From Thalassomonas actiniarum (GTDB lineage Bacteria > Pseudomonadota > Gammaproteobacteria > Enterobacterales > Alteromonadaceae), in assembly GCF_000948975.2 (NCBI RefSeq), contig NZ_CP059735.1, positions 930,001-994,000 on the forward strand: a stretch of 64,000 nucleotides of DNA, written 5' to 3'. The translations under genes were made by a program, and so were the position numbers. The notes under the pieces are model-generated. The model was not told the origin of the DNA. It made no database searches and worked only from the letters and a program-made list of their open reading frames with translations. Shown here in pieces: positions 26,865 to 35,745 of this stretch (its first letter is position 1; each line of letters begins with the position of its first letter).

Positions 26865-28181
26865 ATGGCCGCTTTTGCCTGCAGGTTAAGGATTAACAGG
26901 GGATTTCGCTTGTTTTTAAAAAGAAAAAGTCAATTACATACCATTATTGAGCTGCGTGTTGCCGCCATAGTGATCCAGGTATTGTTGATCTTATTTGTTT
27001 ATTTGGGCTTGCATTATCAGCTACAGCTTTTGCCCTTATTCAGCATTGTCGCCCTGGAAATTGTTTTTACCCTGGTCAGTTATTTTTGCTACCGCAAAGA
27101 CAAGGTTGCGGGCCAGTATGCGGTGTTTGCGCAGATTTTTGCCGACATCCTGTTTTTATCCTTGCTGCTATATTTCAGCGGCGGTGCTACCAATGCTTTT
27201 GTGTCTTTGTTGTTGATCCCCATCGCTATCGCGGCGGTTACCTTAACCCCTGTGATGTTGGTGAGTACTACCTTGGCGGCCATTTTATCTTACAGCGTAC
27301 TGCTGTGGTTGCTGCCGATGAATATGATGCACGGCAATATGCAGGGGCATTTTATTGCCATGTGGATCAACTTTTTATTCTCCAGCATAGTGGTGGCGTT
27401 TGTGGTCGGCAATATGGCGCGGGCCATTAATAAAAGAGAGCTGGCGATAGCGGCTTTTCGCGAAGAGCAGTTAAAGCAGGAAAAAATCATTTCTCTCGGG
27501 GTCGCCTCGGCGCAGGTGACCCATCAGCTGGCAACCCCCATTGCCACGGTGCAGTTGCTGGCGGATGAACTCAGTGAAGACTACCCCGAAGATAAAGCCG
27601 TGAGCGAGATGCAGCAGCAGTTAAAACGATGTCAGAAGAACCTGCAGGAATTTCGTCAGCTGGCGCTGGATTTAAAAGAGCAAACCACCCAGCAGATGAG
27701 TTGTCAGGATATTATTGAAGAGATCCAGCAGCATATCGGCATCAATTACCCGGATATCCATTCTGTGCTCATCTGTGAGCAAAGCGCCGGGGAAATTGCC
27801 GACAAGGATCAGCCAAGTCCGGAGCAGGCGGCGGTGATTGCCGATGTTACCCTGTTGCCGGCGATCCTGAATTTAGTCAATAACGGCGTAAGGGCCACCA
27901 AGGCCAATAACAGCGATACCATAGAGCTGAAAAGCCTTTATCAAAAAGGGCTATGGCAGTTTTCTATCCGTGATTTTGGCGCCGGTTTTACCTTGTCGAA
28001 ACTGGCAGAGCTGGGGGTCGAGCCGGTCTCCAGTGAGCAGGGGCTGGGTATGGCGGTTTTTCTCAGTCATGCCAGCCTGGAAAGGCTGGGAGCCAAGCTG
28101 GAGTTAACCAATCATATTGACGGCGGCGCCCTGGTTACCTTGAGTCTGCCGTTAGCACACCCTGGTGCTTATTCGACATAA
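26865..28181 (+). CDS. RegB/PrrB-type membrane sensor histidine kinase
   Basis: Redox-sensing kinase family controlling respiratory genes. It is 438 residues with about six N-terminal membrane helices; YFSGGATNAFVSLLLIP resembles the quinone-interacting GGxxNPF loop of RegB but with Ala for Pro. The phosphoacceptor H-box is VTHQLATPIATV (about H220). The N-box (LVNNGVRATK), G1 (DFGAGF) and G2 (GLGMAVFL) complete the ATPase domain. The response-regulator gene follows with overlap or near-overlap. Signal specificity is inferred from the family. Confidence 0.9.
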   Translation: MAAFACRLRINRGFRLFLKRKSQLHTIIELRVAAIVIQVLLILFVYLGLHYQLQLLPLFSIVALEIVFTLVSYFCYRKDKVAGQYAVFAQIFADILFLSLLLYFSGGATNAFVSLLLIPIAIAAVTLTPVMLVSTTLAAILSYSVLLWLLPMNMMHGNMQGHFIAMWINFLFSSIVVAFVVGNMARAINKRELAIAAFREEQLKQEKIISLGVASAQVTHQLATPIATVQLLADELSEDYPEDKAVSEMQQQLKRCQKNLQEFRQLALDLKEQTTQQMSCQDIIEEIQQHIGINYPDIHSVLICEQSAGEIADKDQPSPEQAAVIADVTLLPAILNLVNNGVRATKANNSDTIELKSLYQKGLWQFSIRDFGAGFTLSKLAELGVEPVSSEQGLGMAVFLSHASLERLGAKLELTNHIDGGALVTLSLPLAHPGAYST

Positions 28182-28215
28182 TGTAAAAGTAGATAGTAAG
28201 GAAGTGAGTGAAGGG

Positions 28216-28749
28216 ATGAAGTTATTAATAATTGAAGACGATGAAGTTTTCGCCAATACCGTTAAACGCCGGTTAGAGAAGTATGATTTTAGCTGCTGGC
28301 ACGCCAGCAATGCCAATGATGCCTTGCTTGCCTGCCATCGCTATCTGCCGGATTATATTTTGCTGGATATGAAGCTGGAGCATGAAAGCGGCTTGCAGTT
28401 GATTACGCCGCTGCGAAAAATACGTCCCAACAGCCGTATTATCCTGTTAACCGGTTTTGCCAGTATCGCCACCGCGGTGGATGCCATTAAGCTGGGAGCG
28501 GATGACTACCTGACCAAGCCGGCGGATACTTCTACTTTGCTGGCGGCGCTCAACGATAAAAAAATCCCGGCAGAAATCCCGCAAGCCGAAGATGTATTGT
28601 CGGCAGAGCAGGCGGAGTGGCAGCATATCCAGCAGGCATTAAAGTTTAATAACGGCAATATTTCCGCCACTGCCAGGCAGTTATCCATGCACCGCAGAAC
28701 CCTGCAGCGTAAGTTGCAAAAACGTCCGGCGGCGCTGAAAAACGACTAG
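28216..28749 (+). CDS. RegA/PrrA/ActR-type response regulator
   Basis: Partner of the upstream kinase. Its receiver domain has the acidic pair EDD (about 8-10), phosphoacceptor D51 in LLDMKLEHESG, and the Lys of LTKPAD. The C-terminal Fis-type HTH reads NISATARQLSMHRRTLQRKL, the signature of the ActR/RegA family. I chose ATG 28216, preceded by GAAGGG, over the ATG at 28165, which would add 17 atypical residues. It is 177 residues. Confidence 0.92.
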   Translation: MKLLIIEDDEVFANTVKRRLEKYDFSCWHASNANDALLACHRYLPDYILLDMKLEHESGLQLITPLRKIRPNSRIILLTGFASIATAVDAIKLGADDYLTKPADTSTLLAALNDKKIPAEIPQAEDVLSAEQAEWQHIQQALKFNNGNISATARQLSMHRRTLQRKLQKRPAALKND

Positions 28750-28829
28750 TCAGCCAAGTTTACGGCGACCCGAAAGGCTGCCTTTATCGGGATATTCGGG
28801 CAGTCAACCGGGGCTTGTTGCTCTGGCAG

Positions 28830-29942
28830 CTAGAGGTTATAGGCAATATGCTGGTGAAAGCGTACTATCACTTCATCTTTTTCCGGCGATAACGCCAGCT
28901 CGAACGCCATCAGCCGTACCGCCAGCTCTATTTGGTTGAGGAAGCGGCCATAGCCATAATCCCCCTGATCGTTTTTCGTGGCAATAAAAACCAGCTGGAT
29001 ATTGTCCACCAACTCCCGCGCATCCCATTTACACACTATGCCAAACGGCGGAGATTCCGGGTTGACTCCCAGTATCTGTAATTCGCCGCTACGTCTGAAG
29101 GCTTCCTCTTCACTTTGTCGTACTATGGGTACCAGGCCGTTGGCTATCAGGGCGCCGTTATTTAAATTATATTGCTTGGTTACCCGGGTAAACGTATCGG
29201 CGATCAGCGTATATAAAGGATTGTAGGGATCCATGGAATGATGGTCTATTTCGGCCAGCTTAAGCAGGTTATTGCTGACCGGAATATTGACCACGGCATA
29301 GGTCATGGCGGAGATATTTTTATCGATGGCAACGTTCTGGCTGGCATAACGTTCGGGGATAGGCCGTAACTTGTGCGCCTGGCTGTTGATCACCGCTTTT
29401 TTCCTGGCATTGAGATCATAGGTTAAATGCTGATGATCCCTGAGGCGAAAGTGCAGGTTTTCTACGGCTAATTCATGTTTTAACCTGTCCAGCAGCAGAC
29501 AAATCCTGGCATGGAAGCGGGCGGCGTTGTAGCGGATATCTTCACCGGTTGACAGGAATAGCAAGGTGACTTTTTTCGCCCGGACATGCGGGTCGAAAAA
29601 TGACTTTTGTAATTCATGGTAGCTGGGGTTGTAATAAAACAATATCTGCTGGTTGGTTTGCCATTGATGCATTTCCTGGCTATAACGGACCCGGGCGAGT
29701 TTGTCATTGGCAATAAATAAACTGTTGGTGATTTCAAATTCATCGCTGAGTTTAAAGAAGTGTTCGGACAGTGCCTGGTAGCAATGCAGATAGGGCGGTT
29801 GTTGCTCTGATCTCGACTGCGGGGAAAATTTGCCGATAAGTTCATCCGTTAACGGAAACTCGGCAATGATATACTGATTATCTCTGGCGTTGGCTGGGAT
29901 ATACGCTTTGTGGGATGCGCTGCGTTTGCGTATGATAGACAT
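28830..29942 (-). CDS. Unknown protein with two similar halves
   Basis: A 370-residue soluble protein, no signal peptide, no family recognised. Residues about 20-160 and 210-355 seem to be repeats of one fold: YIIAEFPLTDELIGKF matches YAVVNIPVSNNLLKLA; ITNSLFIANDKLARVRYSQE matches LNNGALIANGLVPIVRQSEE; VTLLFLSTGED matches IQLVFIATKND; and both end in a helix RF...I.L...L..EL. Both halves lack obvious catalytic residues. It stands alone between the RegA-type regulator and a DUF3820 gene. Confidence 0.8.
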   Translation of the reverse strand: MSIIRKRSASHKAYIPANARDNQYIIAEFPLTDELIGKFSPQSRSEQQPPYLHCYQALSEHFFKLSDEFEITNSLFIANDKLARVRYSQEMHQWQTNQQILFYYNPSYHELQKSFFDPHVRAKKVTLLFLSTGEDIRYNAARFHARICLLLDRLKHELAVENLHFRLRDHQHLTYDLNARKKAVINSQAHKLRPIPERYASQNVAIDKNISAMTYAVVNIPVSNNLLKLAEIDHHSMDPYNPLYTLIADTFTRVTKQYNLNNGALIANGLVPIVRQSEEEAFRRSGELQILGVNPESPPFGIVCKWDARELVDNIQLVFIATKNDQGDYGYGRFLNQIELAVRLMAFELALSPEKDEVIVRFHQHIAYNL

Positions 29943-30153
29943 GTTTGGATTCCTGTTTTCCTGCCTGCTTGACGGCCCAGACCCAAAACCGGGAGCTGGC
30001 TAAGCTGATGGCTAAGCTATTTTTGAGGCTAGTGTATGCACAAGCTGTGACACTTTTATGTCAGCCGTTAAAAAACTGCAACAAAGCCGGTGCTTATGTT
30101 ATCCGGGAAGGGGTAAATAAATAATAATGCTATGAAAAGTTTAAGAAAATAAT

Positions 30154-30372
30154 ATGATAGAAAATGAGCGATTAATGGTGGAGGCCATTAACCAGGTGAT
30201 GCCTTTTGGTAAATATGCCGGGCGTAAATTATTGCAGTTGCCCGAGCCCTACCTGGTGTGGTTTAACGCCAATGGTTTTCCTGAAGGGAAATTGGGTCAG
30301 CAGCTGGCGCTGGTTTATGAAATCAAATTAAACGGCTTGGAAGGCATGTTACAGCCATTACTTCGGGGGTAA
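30154..30372 (+). CDS. DUF3820-family small protein
   Basis: A 72-residue protein matching the DUF3820 pattern (MPFGKYAGRKLLQLPEPYLVWF, then FPEGKLGQQLALVYEIKLNGL). The molecular role is not established. No strong ribosome binding site precedes the start, so an internal Met is possible. Confidence 0.85.
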   Translation: MIENERLMVEAINQVMPFGKYAGRKLLQLPEPYLVWFNANGFPEGKLGQQLALVYEIKLNGLEGMLQPLLRG

Positions 30373-30404
30373 CGGCTGTGGCTTGTGCAAGGTGCTTAGA
30401 CGGC

Positions 30405-30770
30405 TTACTCGTCGTCGAGATCTACCGCTTCGCTTGCCATGCTATCGCTGGCAATTTTGGCTTTACCGAATAAGGTATGGAATTGCTTCGGGGTTAATAC
30501 TTTATTCTGGTATTTCAGCCAGGTTTTTTCAATTTTGTGCTCCGGCTCTGCTTTACCTTCGCATACTTCAACAAAGTGTTGCTCCTGCTCGTTGATGGGA
30601 GCTCTTTTACCTGAAGATAATTCGCTCAGGGCAACGCCATATTGTTCTAAGAGCTGTACCTCGGCTAAGGTATAGTCCCCCGAGCGGCTCATGCCCCTGG
30701 GATAATTTCTGTCGTCGTAAAATTTACGGTTGCTTTTGAAGCTGTCTTGATTAATTTCCGTCGTATTCAT
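30405..30770 (-). CDS. maoP: MaoP (DUF413) family protein
   Basis: In E. coli MaoP organises the Ori macrodomain together with the maoS site. This 121-residue protein has the family core FYDDRNYPRGMSRSGDYTLAEVQLLEQYG and FHTLFGKAK. I chose ATG 30770; an upstream TTG at 30785 is unlikely. The acidic tail (VDLDDE) is typical of an extension here. Whether this organism uses the same mechanism is inference. Confidence 0.88.
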   Translation of the reverse strand: MNTTEINQDSFKSNRKFYDDRNYPRGMSRSGDYTLAEVQLLEQYGVALSELSSGKRAPINEQEQHFVEVCEGKAEPEHKIEKTWLKYQNKVLTPKQFHTLFGKAKIASDSMASEAVDLDDE

Positions 30771-31203
30771 TAGGCTCAAACTCAAAAAAAATAAATTTAT
30801 GGTTCCGCTCGAATATTTAGTTCATTTCTTTTGCTTTTTCAATCTCTTTTTGCATGATCAGATAAAAATTCGATGAATTTCTTTTGCCCTGTTTATTCTC
30901 TCGCCAGCCGAATACCCGGCTGCGGATTTTTTAAATTCTTTTGTTATAAACATCAGGTGCGGGATAACATCTTTTTATATGAGCTTTTTGCTAATAACTT
31001 GTTTTATCACATTAATGTCATATTAAGGTCATAAACAGCCTTTCCTTAATTACAAAATGCAACTTTTGTTGACATTTTCTCACGATTTTTCTGGTTGCAT
31101 TGTCCGGGCAATTGTTCTTAAATAACTCGTCGGCTGAATTTCAGCATAGACCGCTAAGTATCTAATTAATAATATATTATCAATGAGTTATGGAGTGTTA
31201 TCT
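30771..31203. other. Intergenic region between maoP and rmf
   Basis: A 433-bp AT-rich divergent spacer. It must carry the maoP and rmf promoters; a TTGACA lies at about 31069 but has no clear -10 partner at the ideal distance. I see no hairpin or RNA gene. Confidence 0.5.
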
Positions 31204-31377
31204 ATGAGAAGACAAAAAAGAGATCGTTTAGGCAGAGCATTTTCAAATGGTTACCAGGCAGGCCTCTTAGGTAGAAACAAAGAAAATTGTCCATATCAAA
31301 ATACCAACGCCAAATCGGAGTGGCTTGGCGGCTGGCGAGAAGCCATGACGGATCGCAATACCGGTTTATTTAAATAA
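31204..31377 (+). CDS. rmf: Ribosome modulation factor RMF
   Basis: Small basic protein that dimerises 70S ribosomes into inactive 100S particles in stationary phase. It is 57 residues; MRRQKRDRLGRAFSNGYQAG and CPYQNTNAKSEWLGGWREAM match E. coli RMF closely. I start at ATG 31204, not the upstream in-frame ATG 31183, by homology. Confidence 0.96.
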   Translation: MRRQKRDRLGRAFSNGYQAGLLGRNKENCPYQNTNAKSEWLGGWREAMTDRNTGLFK

Positions 31378-31416
31378 CTTTTCCAGTACAACAAAAAATT
31401 TCCTCATTTGTTATAG

Positions 31417-31443
31417 CAAAAAAAGCCCTCTATCCGAGGGCTT
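31417..31443 (-). terminator. Terminator of the moa/moeB operon
   Basis: AAGCCCTC (31423-31430) pairs with GAGGGCTT (31436-31443) over 8 bp, followed on the minus strand by a run of seven T. It lies about 36 bp beyond the moeB stop. Confidence 0.85.
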
Positions 31444-31478
31444 AAACTTATCCGGCGTTCGCTATTTTTTTCCTGGCT

Positions 31479-32243
31479 TTACTTGCTGGCAGCCCGGCCG
31501 CAGGCGGGGCATGTCGCCTGTTTATTCAAGGTAAATTGCCGCCATTGGTTGGACAAGCCGTCGAACAGGCTGAGTTGGTTTACCGCCACCTTATTGGCGG
31601 TGAGCAGCTTAATGGCGGTTAACGATTGCATACCGGCAATAATCGCCAGTACCGGACCGAGAATACCTATGCTTTGGCAGTTGTTGACCGGGGCTTTTTC
31701 ACTGGCGGGAAACAGGCACTGGTAACAGGCACTGTCGGGATTTCTCGGATCCACCAGCAGGTGCTGGCCGTCAAAGCCGGTGGCGGCGCCGACAATCAGC
31801 GGCACTTTGTGCTCCAGGCACAGTTGGTTCATCAAGTATCGGGTGGCGATGTTGTCGGAGCAATCTATGACTACATCCACCAGATCCAGGTAATAAGGCC
31901 CCAATTCAGCATCAAGCATTTCATCAATGACTTCGATATTGATTTCCGGATTTTGCTGTTGCAGTTTTTCGCTGGCAACATCGGCTTTATTGTTTTGCAG
32001 ATCGTTTTCGCTAAACAGTATCTGCCGGGGCAGGTTGCTGATTTCTACGTTGTCTCCGTCGGCAAGGTACAGGTTACCGACACCTGCCGAGGCCAGATAA
32101 AGGGCGGTGGGGTTGCCCAGGCCGCCCATGCCGACAATCAGCACCTTGGCGTTGCGCAGCGCCTGTTGTCCTGCTTCGCCGATCTGATTTAACATGATCT
32201 GACGGCTGTATCTGAGTTGTTCGTTATTGCTTAACACGCTCAT
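31479..32243 (-). CDS. moeB: Molybdopterin-synthase adenylyltransferase MoeB
   Basis: Adenylates the C-terminal Gly-Gly of MoaD so that a sulfur can be added. It is 254 residues with a Rossmann motif (VLIVGMGGLGNP), the ATP-binding ILFSENDL, and two zinc CXXC pairs (CYQCLFP and CPACG). No rhodanese domain follows, so a separate sulfurtransferase must supply sulfur. The true start is ATG 32243 (MSVLSNNEQLRYSRQIML); the frame extends upstream to 32429 but that part overlaps moaE and is a shadow. Last gene of the operon. Confidence 0.95.
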   Translation of the reverse strand: MSVLSNNEQLRYSRQIMLNQIGEAGQQALRNAKVLIVGMGGLGNPTALYLASAGVGNLYLADGDNVEISNLPRQILFSENDLQNNKADVASEKLQQQNPEINIEVIDEMLDAELGPYYLDLVDVVIDCSDNIATRYLMNQLCLEHKVPLIVGAATGFDGQHLLVDPRNPDSACYQCLFPASEKAPVNNCQSIGILGPVLAIIAGMQSLTAIKLLTANKVAVNQLSLFDGLSNQWRQFTLNKQATCPACGRAASK

Positions 32244-32253
32244 AATAATGCTA

Positions 32254-32703
32254 TTAATCCCACTGCTGCGCTTTAGCCGTATCACTGTGGCGGGCGTCGA
32301 GCCACTTTTCACCTGCTTCGGTGAGTTCTTTTTTCCAGAACGGGGCTTGCACCTTGAGGTAGTCCATGATGAATTCCGCGGCGGCAAAGGCATCCTGGCG
32401 ATGTTTGCTGGTGACACCGACAAAGACAATTTGTTCGCCGAGGTTAAGCTGGCCTATTCTGTGGATCACCCGGATCCGGCCGATATCCCAGCGCGAGTTA
32501 GCGGTTTCCAGGATTTTTTCCAGCGATTTTTCGGTCATACCCGGATAATGCTCCAGGTACAAGCCGGAGACTTTGAGTCCTAAGTTGTTATCCCGGACCC
32601 GGCCGGTAAAGGTAACCACGGCGCCGTTGCCGGCATTGTCCTGTTCCAGGTAAGCTACCTCGTCGGCGAGGTTAAAGTCTTGGGTTTGGATGCTGATACT
32701 CAT
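32254..32703 (-). CDS. moaE: Molybdopterin synthase catalytic subunit MoaE
   Basis: Large subunit of molybdopterin synthase, which puts two sulfurs from MoaD onto precursor Z. It is 149 residues; GAVVTFTGRVRDNN, LYLEHYPGMTEK and KHRQDAFAAAEFIMDYLK (with the catalytic Lys) are family-typical. It ends 10 bp before moeB. Confidence 0.96.
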   Translation of the reverse strand: MSISIQTQDFNLADEVAYLEQDNAGNGAVVTFTGRVRDNNLGLKVSGLYLEHYPGMTEKSLEKILETANSRWDIGRIRVIHRIGQLNLGEQIVFVGVTSKHRQDAFAAAEFIMDYLKVQAPFWKKELTEAGEKWLDARHSDTAKAQQWD

Positions 32704-32729
32704 CTTGTGATCCTTTTGCTCACCTTTAG

Positions 32730-32981
32730 TTATCCGCCGGTGACCGGCGGGAAAAAGGCCACTTCGTCCCCTGCTTTTACCGGGTGAGAGCCATCCACCA
32801 TTTCATGATTGACGGCGCTTAATAGCGACGCATTGCTGAAGGTATCCTGCCACTGTGGATTTTGCTCAACCAGCAACTGTTTAACTTTGGCTATGCTGTC
32901 GGTGTTTTCGCCGGCGCTAAGTTCAAGTTCGGCGCAATTGAGTTGCTCGCGCAGGGCGGCAAAAAAAACAACTTTGATCAT
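32730..32981 (-). CDS. moaD: Molybdopterin synthase sulfur-carrier subunit MoaD
   Basis: Ubiquitin-fold sulfur carrier of 83 residues ending in the required Gly-Gly (AFFPPVTGG), which is thiocarboxylated after MoeB adenylation. MIKVVFFAALREQLNC is the usual N-terminus. It lies between moaC and moaE. Confidence 0.95.
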   Translation of the reverse strand: MIKVVFFAALREQLNCAELELSAGENTDSIAKVKQLLVEQNPQWQDTFSNASLLSAVNHEMVDGSHPVKAGDEVAFFPPVTGG

Positions 32982-32990
32982 ATTTCACCT

Positions 32991-33506
32991 TTATGGATTG
33001 TCATTGCTCATGGTTGGGGTCTGCCATAAACCGGTTTTGCCCCCTTCTTTGGATAATACCTTGATACCGTGAATTTCCATGGCGGGATCGGCAGCCTTAC
33101 ACATATCAAACAGGGTTAAACAGGCAACGGAAACCGCGGTCAGGGCTTCCATTTCCACTCCGGTTTGTCCGGTTAACCGGCATAATGCGGTGACTTTTAC
33201 CCGGCTATTGTCGGAGTCGGCTTCAAAGTCAACCTGGACCTTACTCAACATTAGCGGATGGCATAAAGGAATAAGATCGCTGCACTTTTTCGCCGCCTGG
33301 ATACCGGCAATGCGGGCAACGGCAAAAACATCGCCTTTTTTGTGCTCGCCTGTGGTGATCAGCGCCAGAGTCTGGGGCGTCATGGAAATGTAACCCTGGG
33401 CAACCGCGGTTCTGGAAGTCATGGCTTTTTCGGTGACATCCACCATATTGGCTTCACCTTTTTGATTGACATGACTCAGTTGTACGCTATCCGGTGAATT
33501 ACTCAT
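32991..33506 (-). CDS. moaC: Cyclic pyranopterin monophosphate synthase MoaC
   Basis: Converts the product of MoaA into cyclic pyranopterin monophosphate (precursor Z). It is 171 residues. [29 protein letters not shown] is the family signature with the catalytic Lys and His, and [24 protein letters not shown] is near the C-terminus. Confidence 0.96.
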   Translation of the reverse strand: MSNSPDSVQLSHVNQKGEANMVDVTEKAMTSRTAVAQGYISMTPQTLALITTGEHKKGDVFAVARIAGIQAAKKCSDLIPLCHPLMLSKVQVDFEADSDNSRVKVTALCRLTGQTGVEMEALTAVSVACLTLFDMCKAADPAMEIHGIKVLSKEGGKTGLWQTPTMSNDNP

Positions 33507-33509
33507 ATC

Positions 33510-34055
33510 TTAGCCCCGGCTCTCACATTGCTCAGTGTCGGTAAATTTCAGGTGCGGTACAAAGTTGCAGGGACGGTGACTGGCATCAAGCTGTTCTTTG
33601 ATCACCTTGTCCCAGGCGGTTTTACAGGCATTGGTTGAGCCCGGCACGCATAAAACCACAGTGCTGTTGGCGATGCCGCCAAAGGCGCGTGACTGTATGG
33701 TTGACGTGCCGATTTCTTCCAAGGATACGTGGCGGAACACTTCACCAAAACCTTCTGCCGCCTTGTCGAATAAAGGCATCAGCGCTTCCGGGGTATTATC
33801 CCTTGAGGTAAAGCCGGTACCGCCGGTGGAAATGACCACCTGGACATCATCGCTGGCGATCCATTTGGAGACGATCGCCCTGAGCTGATAGACATCATCT
33901 TTGACTATCGCCTTTTCCGCCAGCTTATGTCCGGCTGTGGTCAGCTTGTCCACCAGCGCCTGGCCGGAAGTATCGTTGGACTCGTCCCGGGTATCGGATA
34001 CGGTTAAAACTGCAATGTTTAAGGGAATAAAGGTTTTGCCACCATGACTAGACAT
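33510..34055 (-). CDS. moaB: Molybdopterin adenylyltransferase-family protein MoaB
   Basis: Mog/MoaB-fold protein that activates molybdopterin with AMP or supports that step. It is 181 residues from ATG 34055. VISTGGTGFTSRDNTPEAL is the diagnostic ATP/molybdopterin binding loop; AVLTVSDTRDESNDTSGQ is the N-terminal strand. The frame extends upstream to 34151 but the extra residues are untypical and overlap mobA. Confidence 0.93.
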   Translation of the reverse strand: MSSHGGKTFIPLNIAVLTVSDTRDESNDTSGQALVDKLTTAGHKLAEKAIVKDDVYQLRAIVSKWIASDDVQVVISTGGTGFTSRDNTPEALMPLFDKAAEGFGEVFRHVSLEEIGTSTIQSRAFGGIANSTVVLCVPGSTNACKTAWDKVIKEQLDASHRPCNFVPHLKFTDTEQCESRG

Positions 34056-34068
34056 AGGAACTCCGTAA

Positions 34069-34668
34069 TTATTTGAACCTGGCTTTGGCTTGCTGCCATT
34101 GTTCCGGGGTATTAGTGTTAAATAAGTGAGATATTTTGTCAGGGACCACACTGGTGTGGGGGACCTGATTTAATAAGGCTTTAAACGAAGGACCGCTTTT
34201 TTTCCCCTGAGGATTTTCTCCGGGAGCCAGCGGTGTGTTTTTCGCGAAAGCCTGCGACATAAACAGTTCGACATAGCCGTTATTGGGCAGGTACAGCGGA
34301 ATATTGTGTCCCTGGAAAAAACAGGCCTTTTGGCTGAGTTCTCCTTTGATTTTCAGCTGACTCAGTGCCGAGGCTGTCATCAGGGGTAAATCAACCGGCA
34401 GGGCTAAAATCGCTGCGGGGCGGTAATGTTGCAATACGCTGTAAATTCCGGCAACCGGTCCGCCATTGGCAATGATATCCGGCACCTGGTAGTCGTTGCC
34501 GCTGACGACGATGTCTTTGATGCCGACATCGGTCAGTAATTGCTTACTAAAGCTGAGCATGTCGATACCGCCGCGCATCAACTTGGCTTTGTTTTCTCCC
34601 ATACGGGAAGACAGGCCGCCGGCGAGCACCACGCCTAAACAGCCGCTGTCGGTTAAACTTGCTTTCAC
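34069..34668 (-). CDS. mobA: Molybdenum cofactor guanylyltransferase MobA
   Basis: Links GMP to molybdenum cofactor to make the MGD form used by DMSO-reductase-family enzymes. It is 199 residues, starting at GTG 34668. VVLAGGLSSRMGENKAKL is the nucleotide-binding loop; VSGNDYQVPDI, GPVAGIYSVLQHY and LPVDLPLM follow as in the family. Its presence suggests bis-MGD enzymes in this organism. Confidence 0.92.
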   Translation of the reverse strand: MKASLTDSGCLGVVLAGGLSSRMGENKAKLMRGGIDMLSFSKQLLTDVGIKDIVVSGNDYQVPDIIANGGPVAGIYSVLQHYRPAAILALPVDLPLMTASALSQLKIKGELSQKACFFQGHNIPLYLPNNGYVELFMSQAFAKNTPLAPGENPQGKKSGPSFKALLNQVPHTSVVPDKISHLFNTNTPEQWQQAKARFK

Positions 34669-34671
34669 GCC

Positions 34672-35643
34672 TTAGCCTCCCAGCATGGCCAGGTGCTTGG
34701 TGGCGCCGGTCAGTTTATCGTGCAGGAAATGCGAGGCTTTTTTATCATCGAGCAGGGACAATATTCGCGCTTTTAACGGCGTCAGATCGTCCTGTTGCAG
34801 TTGCTCCCGCAGCGACAGCCCCTGATCGCCGAATAAACATAAATGCAGTTTTCCGCTGGAACTCACCCGCAGGCGGTTGCAGCTGTTACAGAAATCTTTG
34901 CTGTAGGGCATGATCAGGCCGATTTTCCCCTGGTAGTCCGGGTGGAAAAATTCCTGTGCCGGACCGGCGGACTTATCGCGGATCACCGGCTGCCAGCCGT
35001 CGAGGATCAGGTTTTGTTTGATGCGCGAACCTTTGACGTGCTGGGCATCAAAAAATTCCTGGTTATCGCCGGTTTGCATCAGCTCGATAAAACGCAGGGT
35101 CACCGGGGTGTCTTTTAACCAGTCAAGGTAGGTTTGAATATCATAACCGTTATATTCGCGCATCAACACGGTATTAACTTTGATATCCGGGCGGCCGTCT
35201 GCCAGCGCCATATCGATACCTTGTAAAATGGTTTTGAGCTTATCGTGCCCGGTAATGGCATGGAATTGTCTCGGATCTAAACTGTCGATACTGATATTGA
35301 TGCTGTCGATACCGGCATCCAGCCATTGGGGCAAGTGCTGTGGCAGCTTAAAACCATTGCTGGTGATGGCCACTTTTTTGATGCCCGGGGTTTGTTTACA
35401 GGTCGCGATTATCTCAGGCAAGTCTTTGCGCAGCCCGGGCTCTCCGCCGGTAATGCGGATTTTTTCCGTGCCCAGTTGTGCAAAGGCATGGGTCAGACGC
35501 TGTATTTCATCCAGGGATAAAAAGTCGCGATTGCCGTCGCACTGGTAACCGTCCGGCAGGCAGTAGTTGCAGCGAAAGTTGCAAACGTCGGTAATTGAGA
35601 GGCGCAGGTAATAAAACCGGCGGCCGAAATTGTCTGTTAACAT
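34672..35643 (-). CDS. moaA: GTP 3',8-cyclase MoaA (radical SAM)
   Basis: First enzyme of molybdenum-cofactor synthesis, using S-adenosylmethionine radicals to rearrange GTP. It has the N-terminal 4Fe-4S site CNFRCNYC, the SAM-region GGEPGLRKDL, and the C-terminal cluster site CNSCNRLRVSS...LCLFG. It is 323 residues and ends with the expected Gly-Gly (LAMLGG). First gene of the minus-strand operon, behind a leader resembling the Moco RNA element. Confidence 0.97.
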   Translation of the reverse strand: MLTDNFGRRFYYLRLSITDVCNFRCNYCLPDGYQCDGNRDFLSLDEIQRLTHAFAQLGTEKIRITGGEPGLRKDLPEIIATCKQTPGIKKVAITSNGFKLPQHLPQWLDAGIDSINISIDSLDPRQFHAITGHDKLKTILQGIDMALADGRPDIKVNTVLMREYNGYDIQTYLDWLKDTPVTLRFIELMQTGDNQEFFDAQHVKGSRIKQNLILDGWQPVIRDKSAGPAQEFFHPDYQGKIGLIMPYSKDFCNSCNRLRVSSSGKLHLCLFGDQGLSLREQLQQDDLTPLKARILSLLDDKKASHFLHDKLTGATKHLAMLGG

Positions 35644-35745
35644 GTCACCTTTCCAAATGTCGGGAGGCTAACGCGTTTCCTTGTTAACCCTGGTGGCTGC
35701 CTGAGCCCTTGTTATGACATCAGGGGCAACATGACAGCCACGGCT
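35644..35745 (-). ncRNA. Moco-type leader RNA (riboswitch candidate) of moaA
   Basis: The 100 nt before moaA on the minus strand contain the conserved 3' half of the moaA leader of E. coli: GCCACCAGGG, then GGAA, GCCTCCCG and TGGAAAGGTG just before the start codon. The upstream part folds with GTGGCTG (35741-35735) pairing to CAGCCAC (35699-35693), with an inner CTGA/TCAG stem. Moco RNA elements respond to molybdenum cofactor and here should repress the moa operon when cofactor is ample. The ligand and mechanism are inferred from the known family. Confidence 0.8.
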
